NCBI GenBank assembly: GCA_019752635.1
Contig: JAIELX010000072.1
Location: forward strand, 1-64,000
Origin: Candidatus Obscuribacterales bacterium
GTDB lineage: Bacteria > Cyanobacteriota > Vampirovibrionia > Obscuribacterales > Obscuribacteraceae
Direction of reading: 5' to 3'
DNA: 64,000 bases
Each line of letters opens with the position of its first letter. Position 1 is the stretch's first letter. Below the pieces are notes generated by a model. It worked only from the letters and a program-made list of their open reading frames with translations, was not told the DNA's origin and ran no database searches. Below, in pieces: positions 16,324-23,780 of this stretch. Position numbers and translations under genes: made by a program.

Positions 16324-17637
16324 TTAGCGCACTGCTGACTTGAGGTGCGAATCGATCATCTCGTTAATTTGATCACGCACTTCTGACGGGTAGATCAACC
16401 AGTAGGTGTCGAAGCTTCCTCGAACCAAAGCCTCAATAGTAGGCGAGATTGAAGACAGTTCGACAATTTCGCCACGGTCTGTTCTTACCATGATATTTGT
16501 CTGGGGCGATTTCGCGTTCGGCCGGTAGTAGTCGTAAGGACGCAACCCTGTAGTTTCGATAGCTACGTAGTAGTCCGGATCTAAACCGGTTGCCGCAACC
16601 ATGCTTTTTGCCTTTGCTTTGATTGAGTCTACATCCTGGATGTTCATCCAGGGCAACTTTGTTGCATTGAAGAGCTTTCTGTTCAGAAAGCGGCTGGCAA
16701 GATCGCGCAGAATTTCGTCGGAGTCGGTAGCCCAGCGTTTGATGTGATAGGTCATTTGCTGATCATCTAGAAACAGGAAGTCTTCAACCTCAAGATGCTG
16801 TCCGGACAACCATTTGGAGGTTGGTTCGTCAATGAAACAGACCGCGTCTTTCAACAAGCGCGCACGCTTAATTATGCGACTTAGAAGCGCTCTTGCCGCT
16901 AAATTTTTGCGGTGGTAGTAGACCTGCTGATACATGGAGTAGCGCGCGAACAGGTAATCTTCGACGGCGGTTTGTCCCTTCTCTCCCGCTACGATGATGC
17001 GATCATTGTCGTGGTCGATCTCCAGCGAGGAGAGAATGCGATGAAGTGCAAACAGCCCATAGGCAGTGCCGGTTAGGTAACTGTCGCGCAGGAGGTAGTC
17101 GAATCGGTCGCAGTCTAGTTGGCTGGAAACCATGTTAGTAATGTACTTTGGTGTTCGCTCTTTGCGCAAAATGCCGGCGATCCAGTGTGGAAATTCCGGA
17201 TCGAACTCGCTCAAAACCTTGTTGACGCCGGTGTCTCCCAGAATAATCCGGCATGACCAGTCTTCATGGTCATATCCAAGAATTTTTTCTGTAACATGGC
17301 TGTACGGTCCGTGACCAATATCGTGCAACAGGGCTGTCGCAAGGATAAGCGCCCTGTTTTCCAGAATCTCGGGTGAACGATCCGCCAGAAACTGAATGAG
17401 TTGCGATGCAATATACATCACTCCGACGGAGTGGGTGAATCGTGATCCTTCGGCGCCTTGATAAGTGAAGTTGGAGACACCTAGCTGATGAATTCGTCTC
17501 AGGCGCTGAAACTCAGGGGTATCTATCAGGTCGATGATCAACCGGTCGGAAGGATCGTGGCGGTCCAGCACGATGTCGTGGTGGATCGGGTCCAGGTAGC
17601 TTCTCTTTCTTGGTGTCATTCGCGATTGCATTTGCAT
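16324..17637 (-). CDS. HD-domain phosphohydrolase (SAMHD1/YdhJ-like)
   Basis: 437 residues. The metal-binding HD signature is complete: His in SRFTHSVGV (about 69), HD pair in LLHDIGHGPYSH (105-106), and the distal Asp in SQLDCDRFDYLLRD (about 175-178). This combination is typical of the dNTP triphosphohydrolase-like HD superfamily that includes SAMHD1 and bacterial YdhJ, so a nucleotide phosphohydrolase role is likely; the exact substrate is not proven. A TTG ten codons upstream and an ATG at 17619 are alternative starts; none has a good ribosome site. The gene stands alone between a hydrolase gene and a terminator. Confidence 0.85.
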   Translation of the reverse strand: MQMQSRMTPRKRSYLDPIHHDIVLDRHDPSDRLIIDLIDTPEFQRLRRIHQLGVSNFTYQGAEGSRFTHSVGVMYIASQLIQFLADRSPEILENRALILATALLHDIGHGPYSHVTEKILGYDHEDWSCRIILGDTGVNKVLSEFDPEFPHWIAGILRKERTPKYITNMVSSQLDCDRFDYLLRDSYLTGTAYGLFALHRILSSLEIDHDNDRIIVAGEKGQTAVEDYLFARYSMYQQVYYHRKNLAARALLSRIIKRARLLKDAVCFIDEPTSKWLSGQHLEVEDFLFLDDQQMTYHIKRWATDSDEILRDLASRFLNRKLFNATKLPWMNIQDVDSIKAKAKSMVAATGLDPDYYVAIETTGLRPYDYYRPNAKSPQTNIMVRTDRGEIVELSSISPTIEALVRGSFDTYWLIYPSEVRDQINEMIDSHLKSAVR

Positions 17638-17886
17638 GGCTACGGCTGCTTTGAGAAGGTCTCGCAATCTTTATGCCATCTTGAAAACGGGTTCTAATCG
17701 TTTTCGGGGCATAAGTGCCGGCCCGTTCTGTGTCAGCGCTTGCGTGTGCGCCTCATTATAGGACGCGGACGGCGCGGAATGATGTCACTGTGCGCTCTAT
17801 GTAACGCAAACGGCGAACGGGGCCGGGAGGGACCGGTCTGGATGCAGCTCCAAAATTCGGCCAATCAGATTGAAATGCTCGTGTTG

Positions 17887-17924
17887 TAAAAGAGAGCCCC
17901 CGCTACGGCGGGGGCTCTCTTTTT
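17887..17924. terminator. Strong bidirectional terminator hairpin
   Basis: AGAGAGCCCCCGC, 4-base loop, GCGGGGGCTCTCT with T-runs on the plus-strand side and A-runs on the other, so it can work both ways. On the minus strand it ends the 17942-18466 gene. The surrounding gene-free stretch 17638-17941 holds nothing else that I recognise. Confidence 0.85.
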
Positions 17925-17941
17925 CTGCGCCAGTCTAAGCT

Positions 17942-18466
17942 CTATCTTCCGGCAGTGGCTTTTGTGCCCGCTGCTGATTGAGTCGGTATTGAATATGGTG
18001 CCGGTTTTTCGAAGATAGGCAATATCAAGGACAGCAGCGCGCTGAAAATAGTGACGCCAAAGACTGCTCTTGAGAGTTCATGCATATCGTGAAATGACTT
18101 ATGCGCGGTGGGATCCGTATTTATGACCGGCAGCAGCGCGTCCAGCGGTGGCACGATGACCAGTGCAAACACACATGCGCTGACGATGCACACAGCGCTG
18201 GTTGCGTAACGGGCCACTGTGAGCTTTGTCTTTTCCGCACGGAAGAGGTCCATGATCTCGCTGAGGAGAAGAACCACTGCGCTACCCAGAGCAATCTTGC
18301 TGAAGTGAATGAAAATGGGAGCATTAGTCGCCGCGGCTTCCGGCACGGGGACGCCCTTCGCTTGCGCTGCTTTCACGAGCACGATTGCAGCAAATACTAT
18401 CGCTGAAGAACCGCCGAATAGAAGGGCAAGTGATACCGTTCTGAGAAGTTTGCTTGTTGTATGCAT
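17942..18466 (-). CDS. DUF4149-like four-helix membrane protein
   Basis: 174 residues with four membrane helices (about 8-30, 50-70, 82-105 and 130-150). The order of helices and the motifs IFIHFSKIALG and SFHDMHELSRAVFG resemble the DUF4149 family; conserved His and Asp/Glu next to helices 2 and 4 are visible. The family has no established function that I can state. The ATG at 18466 starts a short polar tail before helix 1. The gene ends at the terminator at 17887-17924. It follows a thioredoxin-like gene by about 85 bases on the same strand. Confidence 0.65.
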   Translation of the reverse strand: MHTTSKLLRTVSLALLFGGSSAIVFAAIVLVKAAQAKGVPVPEAAATNAPIFIHFSKIALGSAVVLLLSEIMDLFRAEKTKLTVARYATSAVCIVSACVFALVIVPPLDALLPVINTDPTAHKSFHDMHELSRAVFGVTIFSALLSLILPIFEKPAPYSIPTQSAAGTKATAGR

Positions 18467-18550
18467 GATTATTGTGATGCTCTAGTCTGTAGTGGTCGTA
18501 CGAGGTCTCTTACATTAGTCTCGCTTAGCCTAAGCGGGAGTCTTGGTCCC

Positions 18551-19039
18551 TCAGCCAGGCCTTGCTGCGGGCACGTTGTCCGCTTCGGTAAAAAGTGCTT
18601 TAGCAGGTTTTCCGGCCGAGGCTGCCAATCGCTGGTTGATTTCTTCTAGGTCATCTTTTACGAAACCGACCGAAGTCAGCTTCACATGACCACCACGATC
18701 AACAAGGAAAACGGATGGTACGTTTGTAAGCCCATAGTTAACCGTAAACTGCAGGCGTTCGTCGAGCAGAATCGGAAATGTTGCTCCATAAGTCTTGATG
18801 AAAGCTTTGGTTGAGCTGTCGTCGTCCTGTGAGATTCCCCAAATTGCCGCATCACGATTCGCCTGATGCAAGCGTTCAAGGTAAGGAAATATGAACTGAC
18901 AGACGGGGCATCCAACTTTGAAGAATGCCAAAACGACCAATTTGTTGTTTGAAAGAGTTGAGGAAAGACTTAGAGAACCTCCTTGCAAACTCTTCAAAGA
19001 CACGTCCGGAGCCGTTATTCCGGGCATCAACGCAACCAT
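18551..19039 (-). CDS. Thioredoxin-fold redoxin (TlpA/AhpC-TSA type)
   Basis: 162 residues. The redoxin fold is clear: APDVSLKSLQGGSLSLSS, VVLAFFKVGCPVCQFIFPYL with a CPVC active site near residue 39, then the cis-Pro loop GLTNVPSVFLVDRGG. Two cysteines in CxxC suggest a thiol-disulfide reductase or peroxiredoxin of the bacterioferritin-comigratory type. It lacks a signal peptide, so it should act in the cytoplasm, unlike most TlpA proteins. AAGGAG lies seven bases before the ATG. Confidence 0.85.
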   Translation of the reverse strand: MVALMPGITAPDVSLKSLQGGSLSLSSTLSNNKLVVLAFFKVGCPVCQFIFPYLERLHQANRDAAIWGISQDDDSSTKAFIKTYGATFPILLDERLQFTVNYGLTNVPSVFLVDRGGHVKLTSVGFVKDDLEEINQRLAASAGKPAKALFTEADNVPAARPG

Positions 19040-19340
19040 GCTCAGTCTCCTTCAAAAGATGTTGTAACACGGGTGCCGTTACTATCCTTAGTTTGGCACC
19101 TTGATGTCAAGCAAAATGACTCTAAGGGTTGCCGGGTCGATGATTTGATGAAGTCTAAGATTCCGCAGCGGAGTTTGAGATTGTGTCGTACTTGCTTTGG
19201 AAGGTGCGAATGATAATGCTGTAAGTTTGGAGGACAAGTCCAAGCGGGACTCGATGAAGCCAAAGAACGCTACATTCGGCTTGCTCGCGAGGCAGACAAG
19301 CATTTGGAAAAGTCGAAAAAGGTATCGTAGCTTAGTGTTA
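19040..19340. other. Intergenic, with an orphan coding-like frame
   Basis: No complete gene. On the plus strand, codons from about 19226 to the TAG at 19328-19330 read like a real protein end (GQVQAGLDEAKERYIRLARE then ADKHLEKSKKVS), but the frame has TGA TAA directly upstream and no ATG, GTG or TTG start. It may be the tail of a decayed gene. Confidence 0.35.
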
Positions 19341-19721
19341 CTACGATGTCGTGAAGTGGTGAGTGACATAGAAGCCGAGCGCCACGAACAGGATACCGAA
19401 AAGCGACTGCCCTACTGCGTTAGCGAATGCCGGCAGATACTTGCCCGCTTGAATCAGCGCCATGGTTTCGTAGCCGAAACTGGAAAATGTTGTGAAGCCA
19501 CCAAGGATTCCGACAATTAGAAATAAGCGCACGTTCCCGTGCCAGTCAACGTGCAGGCGTATTAGTTCGGCGGCAACACCGACAAGCAAGCAGCCGATCA
19601 TGTTTACGGCAAGTGTACCCCAGGGGAAGTCCGGCCCTGTTGCGCGCTGAATGGCCGAGCCCAGAAGATAGCGCGTTACTGCGCCCATGCCGCCGCCGAT
19701 AAAAACCACAAGGTATTCCAT
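19341..19721 (-). CDS. crcB: Fluoride ion channel CrcB/FluC
   Basis: 126 residues with four membrane helices, the normal size of a Fluc subunit, which dimerises in opposite orientations to expel fluoride. Family motifs are present: GGGMGAVTRYLL, the channel Asn in LAVNMIGCLLVG, and GGFTTFSSFGYE with the Phe box and Na-binding turn. I chose the ATG at 19721; a GTG at 19733 overlaps the stop of the upstream gene by four bases and would couple translation. No fluoride riboswitch was seen before either gene of this unit. Pairing with a DUF4239 gene is noted separately. Confidence 0.9.
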   Translation of the reverse strand: MEYLVVFIGGGMGAVTRYLLGSAIQRATGPDFPWGTLAVNMIGCLLVGVAAELIRLHVDWHGNVRLFLIVGILGGFTTFSSFGYETMALIQAGKYLPAFANAVGQSLFGILFVALGFYVTHHFTTS

Positions 19722-19729
19722 TCTTTCGC

Positions 19730-20551
19730 TCACTGAGAGTTTCGTTCAAGGATCAAGTGCCGATCGAATATCTCCAAATTAAGTGAAAACGCGTTGGAGG
19801 GAATTCGCATTATCCCGTTAAACGGTTGACTGAAGATTACCAGCAGAAAGATGATGAGCGCGAGGCTGGCGGCTACCATACCTATCATCCAACATTGCAG
19901 CGCTGTCTTTTCTGCGCTGAACAAGTAGGTGAACATTATGATTATGACGCTACCAAATACGGTGACCAGCCAGATCGAAGGCGAAAGATCGTGACTGACA
20001 GAGATGGCTCTTTCTCTTCTGTTTTCGCCTGTTATGGCTATGTTTTCGATCATGGACGCTTGTATATTCGAAACACGTGGATCCGACGCGTCTATCTTCA
20101 TGCACGTCTGCCAAAGTTTCTCGTACGCCTCCCATCCCGCCGCGCTCATCTCCTTGCGTTGATTCATTTGACGCCATTCATCATGCACCATGACATTGCA
20201 GTATTCGCGGCAGAGTTTGCGGACGTTTTCCTTCTGGGTGCCTTTCAGGCCGTAAGAAAGTCGGAATATGTTGGCGATAGCATTTGCTTCTGCGTGCACG
20301 GTGTGCCGTGCTTCCTCGAAATGCGACACTGCGCCGGCGACCAGGAAGCCGAGCAAAACGGAGTAGAGTGTGCCTAGAAGAGACATCATCGGGTCGGCGA
20401 TGTCATGGTGCCTGTTCAAATAATCGGCTTTGACAAAGCGCCGGAATGCAAGGAAGCCCCCAACTGCAACGGTTGTGGTTACCGCAATTACAATAAGTCC
20501 GAAGAGAACAGATTCCATGAATTTAACTGGCCCGCCGTATTTCGTCGCCAT
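19730..20551 (-). CDS. DUF4239 (bestrophin-like) membrane protein
   Basis: 273 residues from the ATG at 20551; the frame extends 13 codons to a TTG. Two helices near the N-terminus (around 15-35 and 55-78) and two near the C-terminus (about 195-240) flank a cytoplasmic helical middle. The stretch LLGTLYSVLLGFLVAGAVSH followed by EANAIANIFRL is typical of DUF4239, a family with a bestrophin-like fold and no firmly assigned function. It ends at or within the start of crcB, so the two are probably made together. An anion-channel role would fit both the fold and the neighbour, but that is inference. Confidence 0.75.
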   Translation of the reverse strand: MATKYGGPVKFMESVLFGLIVIAVTTTVAVGGFLAFRRFVKADYLNRHHDIADPMMSLLGTLYSVLLGFLVAGAVSHFEEARHTVHAEANAIANIFRLSYGLKGTQKENVRKLCREYCNVMVHDEWRQMNQRKEMSAAGWEAYEKLWQTCMKIDASDPRVSNIQASMIENIAITGENRRERAISVSHDLSPSIWLVTVFGSVIIIMFTYLFSAEKTALQCWMIGMVAASLALIIFLLVIFSQPFNGIMRIPSNAFSLNLEIFDRHLILERNSQ

Positions 20552-20642
20552 GAGTGTCTCAGAACTGCTTGCGAGTGCGCAAGTATGCAACGCAATTACT
20601 AGTGTTGGTAATCGCGTTGAGAGGCAACGGGCTTATTAGCTT

Positions 20643-22394
20643 CTATTTTGTGGTGCTCGATTGCGCTGATGTGGTTTTGCCGCCGCTGCCCTTGGCCAAA
20701 ATTCTCAGTTTACCTGCGGGAACGGACGTGGCGTGTGAGATGCTGTCAGGGGAGCGACCGTCAATTAGCATGATTTTGCGAGCGCTGGTCGGATCGTAAA
20801 GCGATACTGTCGCCTCGTACTCGCCGGGGTTCAAGTTCGGCATGCGCAGAGAATGCTGCCAGGAGACAGTCTCGCCTGCGGACCATTCGAGCGTACCTTT
20901 GGTTGGCGTATGCAGAAGCTGTGCTACTGGTTTGCCGCTTGAGTCTTTCAGTTCGACCATCACCTTATAGCTCTGCGGAACGTCCTTGTCGAGCTCGCGC
21001 ACCGGTCTTTTCGCAACTGCATCACCCACGTTCATAAACGTGAAATCGACTTTCAAGGGTTCGCCTTGCTCAAGTTGGTCGGCCAGTGAAACTTTTTTGG
21101 ATATGATCTGGAAGCCCATGTGGGAAGTCAACTTATCCAACGCGGTGACGGCAACAGGATCGGAAGAAGTGATCAAGCTTTGAGGGATTTCGATGAAGGT
21201 TATGCCGTCATCGAGGGCAGTTTTGGCAATCTTTTCTAGATCTGCGGCCGGAAACTCGCTTAGTAAAGCCAATCCTTCGTAGGTATCCGGGCGGAATTTC
21301 AACAGTACGCGATAGTCGTCGAATCCGTGTTTGCCATTTTTCAAGCTCTGACGAGTGACGTAGATGTGCTGACCGTAGCGATAAACCAGGTAGTCGCTAA
21401 TCTCGTCCAGGGCGTCCTCTCCGGCTCGGTTCGGAGTAGGAGGATTAATCGCAAAATTCAAGGTCGTGTTTGGAAATGCTTGCGGGAAAAGGTCTGCTAC
21501 ATACTTCCAGTGATCAATCACTTGTTTTTGCGTAAGACCTTCTTTCTTACGCAGATGATTTTCTACTTGGTCTGCTGTTGTGAAGCCTGTTTCGGCTGTA
21601 GCGGTCTTGTCGCCCTTGTTGCCCATGTTGTCGGGAATCAACGAGGTCCCGCCGAGGAAGCCACCGCCCGTGATGCCGACGCTGTGCAGCAGCGGGTTTT
21701 TGTCGTAGCGGCTGCCCATTTCACTGATAAAGTTCGAGAATGCCGCCAGGTAGCTCTGGTCCCAGAACAAGGGCATCAAGTGAGCTTTGCCGTCTTTATC
21801 TATATACTTGACCGACTTAGCCCCGGCCGCAAAAACCCATTCAGGCGTATCGCTGCCTGCCTTGTCGGCAGTAGAATTTGTATCGATACCGCACGTGGAA
21901 ACTCTCAAAATGAGGGTCTTGTTTGCGGTCTGGCACTGCTGGAGCAGGCGGTCTACTGTAGTCCAGTCATATTTTTCTTCGCCCGGTTCAAGCATGCTCC
22001 AGGGAATCGTCGCTGAGATTCCGTTTGTACGCGGATTGTTCAGAATGGAATTGATGTAATCTGCGTCTGCCAGTTTGTCTGCCGGGATTGTGCCAAAGAA
22101 TCCAACTTCGCGGTTCGAGGCAGGCTTTATATTCGGCGCGTCGTTAAGTTTGAAGGCTTGCTTCTTGATTAAACGGTCTTGCGATTCGTTCGTGTAATTT
22201 TTCTCCGGAACAGGATTCAAATACTTCAGTACTTCGAATGCTCCGTTCTTCTTCAGTTTCTTCTTCTCTGGCGCCGCCGCGTCCGGGGCCGTGGCACCAC
22301 CGCTTGCGGGTGCATCTTCTGCCAGCGCTGCGGTATGGACCGTTGTGAACACGGTTACAGCGAGTGCTACGAGCTTCAAAGTACGGTAACTCAT
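20643..22394 (-). CDS. Secreted glycoside-hydrolase-like (beta/alpha barrel) protein
   Basis: 583 residues. A signal peptide (about 1-25, AALA cleavage) and an Ala/Pro/Lys linker precede a barrel-like domain (about 95-430) whose openings resemble GH42/beta-galactosidase barrels: GISATIPWSMLEPGEEKYDW, the strand TLILRVSTCG, and DTPEWVF. The strand where an acid/base Asn-Glu is expected reads HSVGITGGGFLGG without an obvious NE pair, so activity is uncertain. A C-terminal Ig-like domain (about 440-560; VDFTFMNVGDA, GEYEATVSLYDPT) resembles that of DUF4832 proteins. The ATG at 22394 is chosen for its GGAGG four bases upstream. It acts outside the cytoplasm; substrate unknown. Confidence 0.65.
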   Translation of the reverse strand: MSYRTLKLVALAVTVFTTVHTAALAEDAPASGGATAPDAAAPEKKKLKKNGAFEVLKYLNPVPEKNYTNESQDRLIKKQAFKLNDAPNIKPASNREVGFFGTIPADKLADADYINSILNNPRTNGISATIPWSMLEPGEEKYDWTTVDRLLQQCQTANKTLILRVSTCGIDTNSTADKAGSDTPEWVFAAGAKSVKYIDKDGKAHLMPLFWDQSYLAAFSNFISEMGSRYDKNPLLHSVGITGGGFLGGTSLIPDNMGNKGDKTATAETGFTTADQVENHLRKKEGLTQKQVIDHWKYVADLFPQAFPNTTLNFAINPPTPNRAGEDALDEISDYLVYRYGQHIYVTRQSLKNGKHGFDDYRVLLKFRPDTYEGLALLSEFPAADLEKIAKTALDDGITFIEIPQSLITSSDPVAVTALDKLTSHMGFQIISKKVSLADQLEQGEPLKVDFTFMNVGDAVAKRPVRELDKDVPQSYKVMVELKDSSGKPVAQLLHTPTKGTLEWSAGETVSWQHSLRMPNLNPGEYEATVSLYDPTSARKIMLIDGRSPDSISHATSVPAGKLRILAKGSGGKTTSAQSSTTK

Positions 22395-22678
22395 GAATCC
22401 TCCAACGGACATTTGTCGAGTATGACCTGACTACAAGAAGTTATATCAGCTACCTTCGGTAGCGGCGCGGGTTTTAAAGGGATTAAACAATTACAAAATT
22501 GTCTCAGCATGACAACCTTGCCCGCGGTTTCGAAAGTAGACGTACAAATATTGGTTTGTGTGTCCAAAATCCATGAAGCCCGTGGGTGATGCCAACATGT
22601 CAGTACAAAGGGCTGCCGCGGGTGCTAATATGGCGCGCATGGCTTCGGTCGCGGCTGCGGACATGTGAGGGAACCCCA

Positions 22679-23437
22679 TTGAGCCTGACATACCTTGGAC
22701 ACTGCGCGTTCAAATTCGAACTGCCTGGTCTGCGGCTGTATACGGACCCTTACATCCAAGATCCTGTTGACTTTCGCAGGCTTGAGCCCGGCGAGGTTGT
22801 TCTGTTGTCTCACGGTCATTTTGACCATGGTGTTCTGGCCAGCGCCCACCTCTGGAAAGAGTGGAAATGCCAGTTTGTCGGACCCGGCGATTTGATTGAG
22901 TGGATGAGCCGGAAATACCGCCGCGTTATCCCTGCCGATGCCCTGATTAAGCTGGACCACGGGGAGTCCACGGTTATCAACAAGGTGAAGATCACCGCCG
23001 TGCCGGCCCATCACCCTATGACCAGGCTAGGCAAGACTTTGCACGCTGTTTTTGCTCGCTCCTCTTCCCCGGGCAATCCGGTTAATGGCTATCATTTCGA
23101 GGGCTACTACCATTCCGGCGACACCCTCTATAGTCCTGTGATTCCGGAGTTTCTGACCAAATTTGAAACTCATACTGCGTGCCTGCCGATTGGCGGCAAA
23201 AATAAAATTGCATCGCCGCAGGAAGCACTGCGCATCGCTGAAGAGATTAACGCTAGACGGCTAGTCCCCATGCATTGGCAACCGCTTGTGGAGCAAGTTC
23301 CGTTCAAATACCAGCCATCGCATCTCGTCAAGCTTGCGGGTGCCTCCGGTACGAAGGTTCAGATTTGCACTCTAGCGATCGGCGAAGTGCTGGAAGCTCC
23401 CCATGGCAGCGCCGGCGCGGCATTGCCGGCGCTGTAG
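22679..23437 (+). CDS. Metal-dependent hydrolase, MBL fold (UPF0173 type)
   Basis: 252 residues. The product begins SLTYLGHCAFKFELPGLRL and has the metallo-beta-lactamase zinc signature HGHFDHG, followed by AHHPM, a HSGDTL motif and MHWQP near the end, the order found in UPF0173/UlaG-like hydrolases. The TTG at 22679 is the probable start: it has GAGGG seven bases upstream and matches the family N-terminus, whereas the frame upstream to 22586 is Arg/Trp-rich and unlike the family. A perfect 10-bp stem (23407-23434) covers the last codons. The substrate is unknown. Confidence 0.85.
   Translation: MSLTYLGHCAFKFELPGLRLYTDPYIQDPVDFRRLEPGEVVLLSHGHFDHGVLASAHLWKEWKCQFVGPGDLIEWMSRKYRRVIPADALIKLDHGESTVINKVKITAVPAHHPMTRLGKTLHAVFARSSSPGNPVNGYHFEGYYHSGDTLYSPVIPEFLTKFETHTACLPIGGKNKIASPQEALRIAEEINARRLVPMHWQPLVEQVPFKYQPSHLVKLAGASGTKVQICTLAIGEVLEAPHGSAGAALPAL
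23407..23434. other. Perfect 10-bp GC stem-loop at the end of the MBL gene
   Basis: CAGCGCCGGC and GCCGGCGCTG separated by eight bases, ending directly before the TAG stop. No U-tract follows, so it is a terminator only if another factor helps. The stem also encodes the Ala/Gly-rich C-terminal residues. Confidence 0.5.
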
Positions 23438-23780
23438 GCGGCAGTGGAAGCCCCGGACTGATGAGCGCCTGGTTCCGGCTGGTTTTTGTTGGTTAAACCA
23501 CTGAAAGATATAGATTCGGTCTGAATCTCCGGGCGTGAGCCCGTCCGGGGTGGACCTCACCGACCGCGCCGCTTGATGTCATGCGGCTTGCGCTCCAACT
23601 ATGCGGAAAAAATAAAGAGTTTGTAATAACAAACGTAAACTGCTCTCCAGATTGGGAAGATGGAATGGTGTCCGCATATTGTGAATTAATCCGGGTGCTG
23701 TCAACCGTATGGCACTCGGATAGGCGTATAATCCTCACCATTGGCTAGGCAGCCGTTAAAGACGATAGGGAGTTGTAAGC
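23438..23780. other. dnaK upstream region
   Basis: Gene-free stretch leading to dnaK. It holds the -10 box described separately, an imperfect inverted repeat CCGGGTGC (23691-23698) and GCACTCGG (23712-23719) just upstream of it, and a small A/T hairpin near 23615-23632. No CIRCE element (TTAGCACTC-N9-GAGTGCTAA) is present. Confidence 0.5.
23727..23732 (+). promoter_or_regulatory. Candidate -10 box for dnaK
   Basis: A consensus TATAAT lies 48 bases before the dnaK ATG, giving a leader of about 40 bases. No convincing TTGACA lies 16-18 bases upstream; that space is occupied by the second arm of an inverted repeat, so a regulator may activate or block here. Confidence 0.45.

Noticed and set aside
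20552..20642. Fluoride riboswitch ahead of the DUF4239-crcB unit
   Set aside because: No fluoride-riboswitch pseudoknot pattern could be drawn in this short leader.
23691..23719. CIRCE heat-shock operator upstream of dnaK
   Set aside because: The arms read GGGTGC...GCACTC rather than TTAGCACTC-N9-GAGTGCTAA, and the spacer is 13, not 9.
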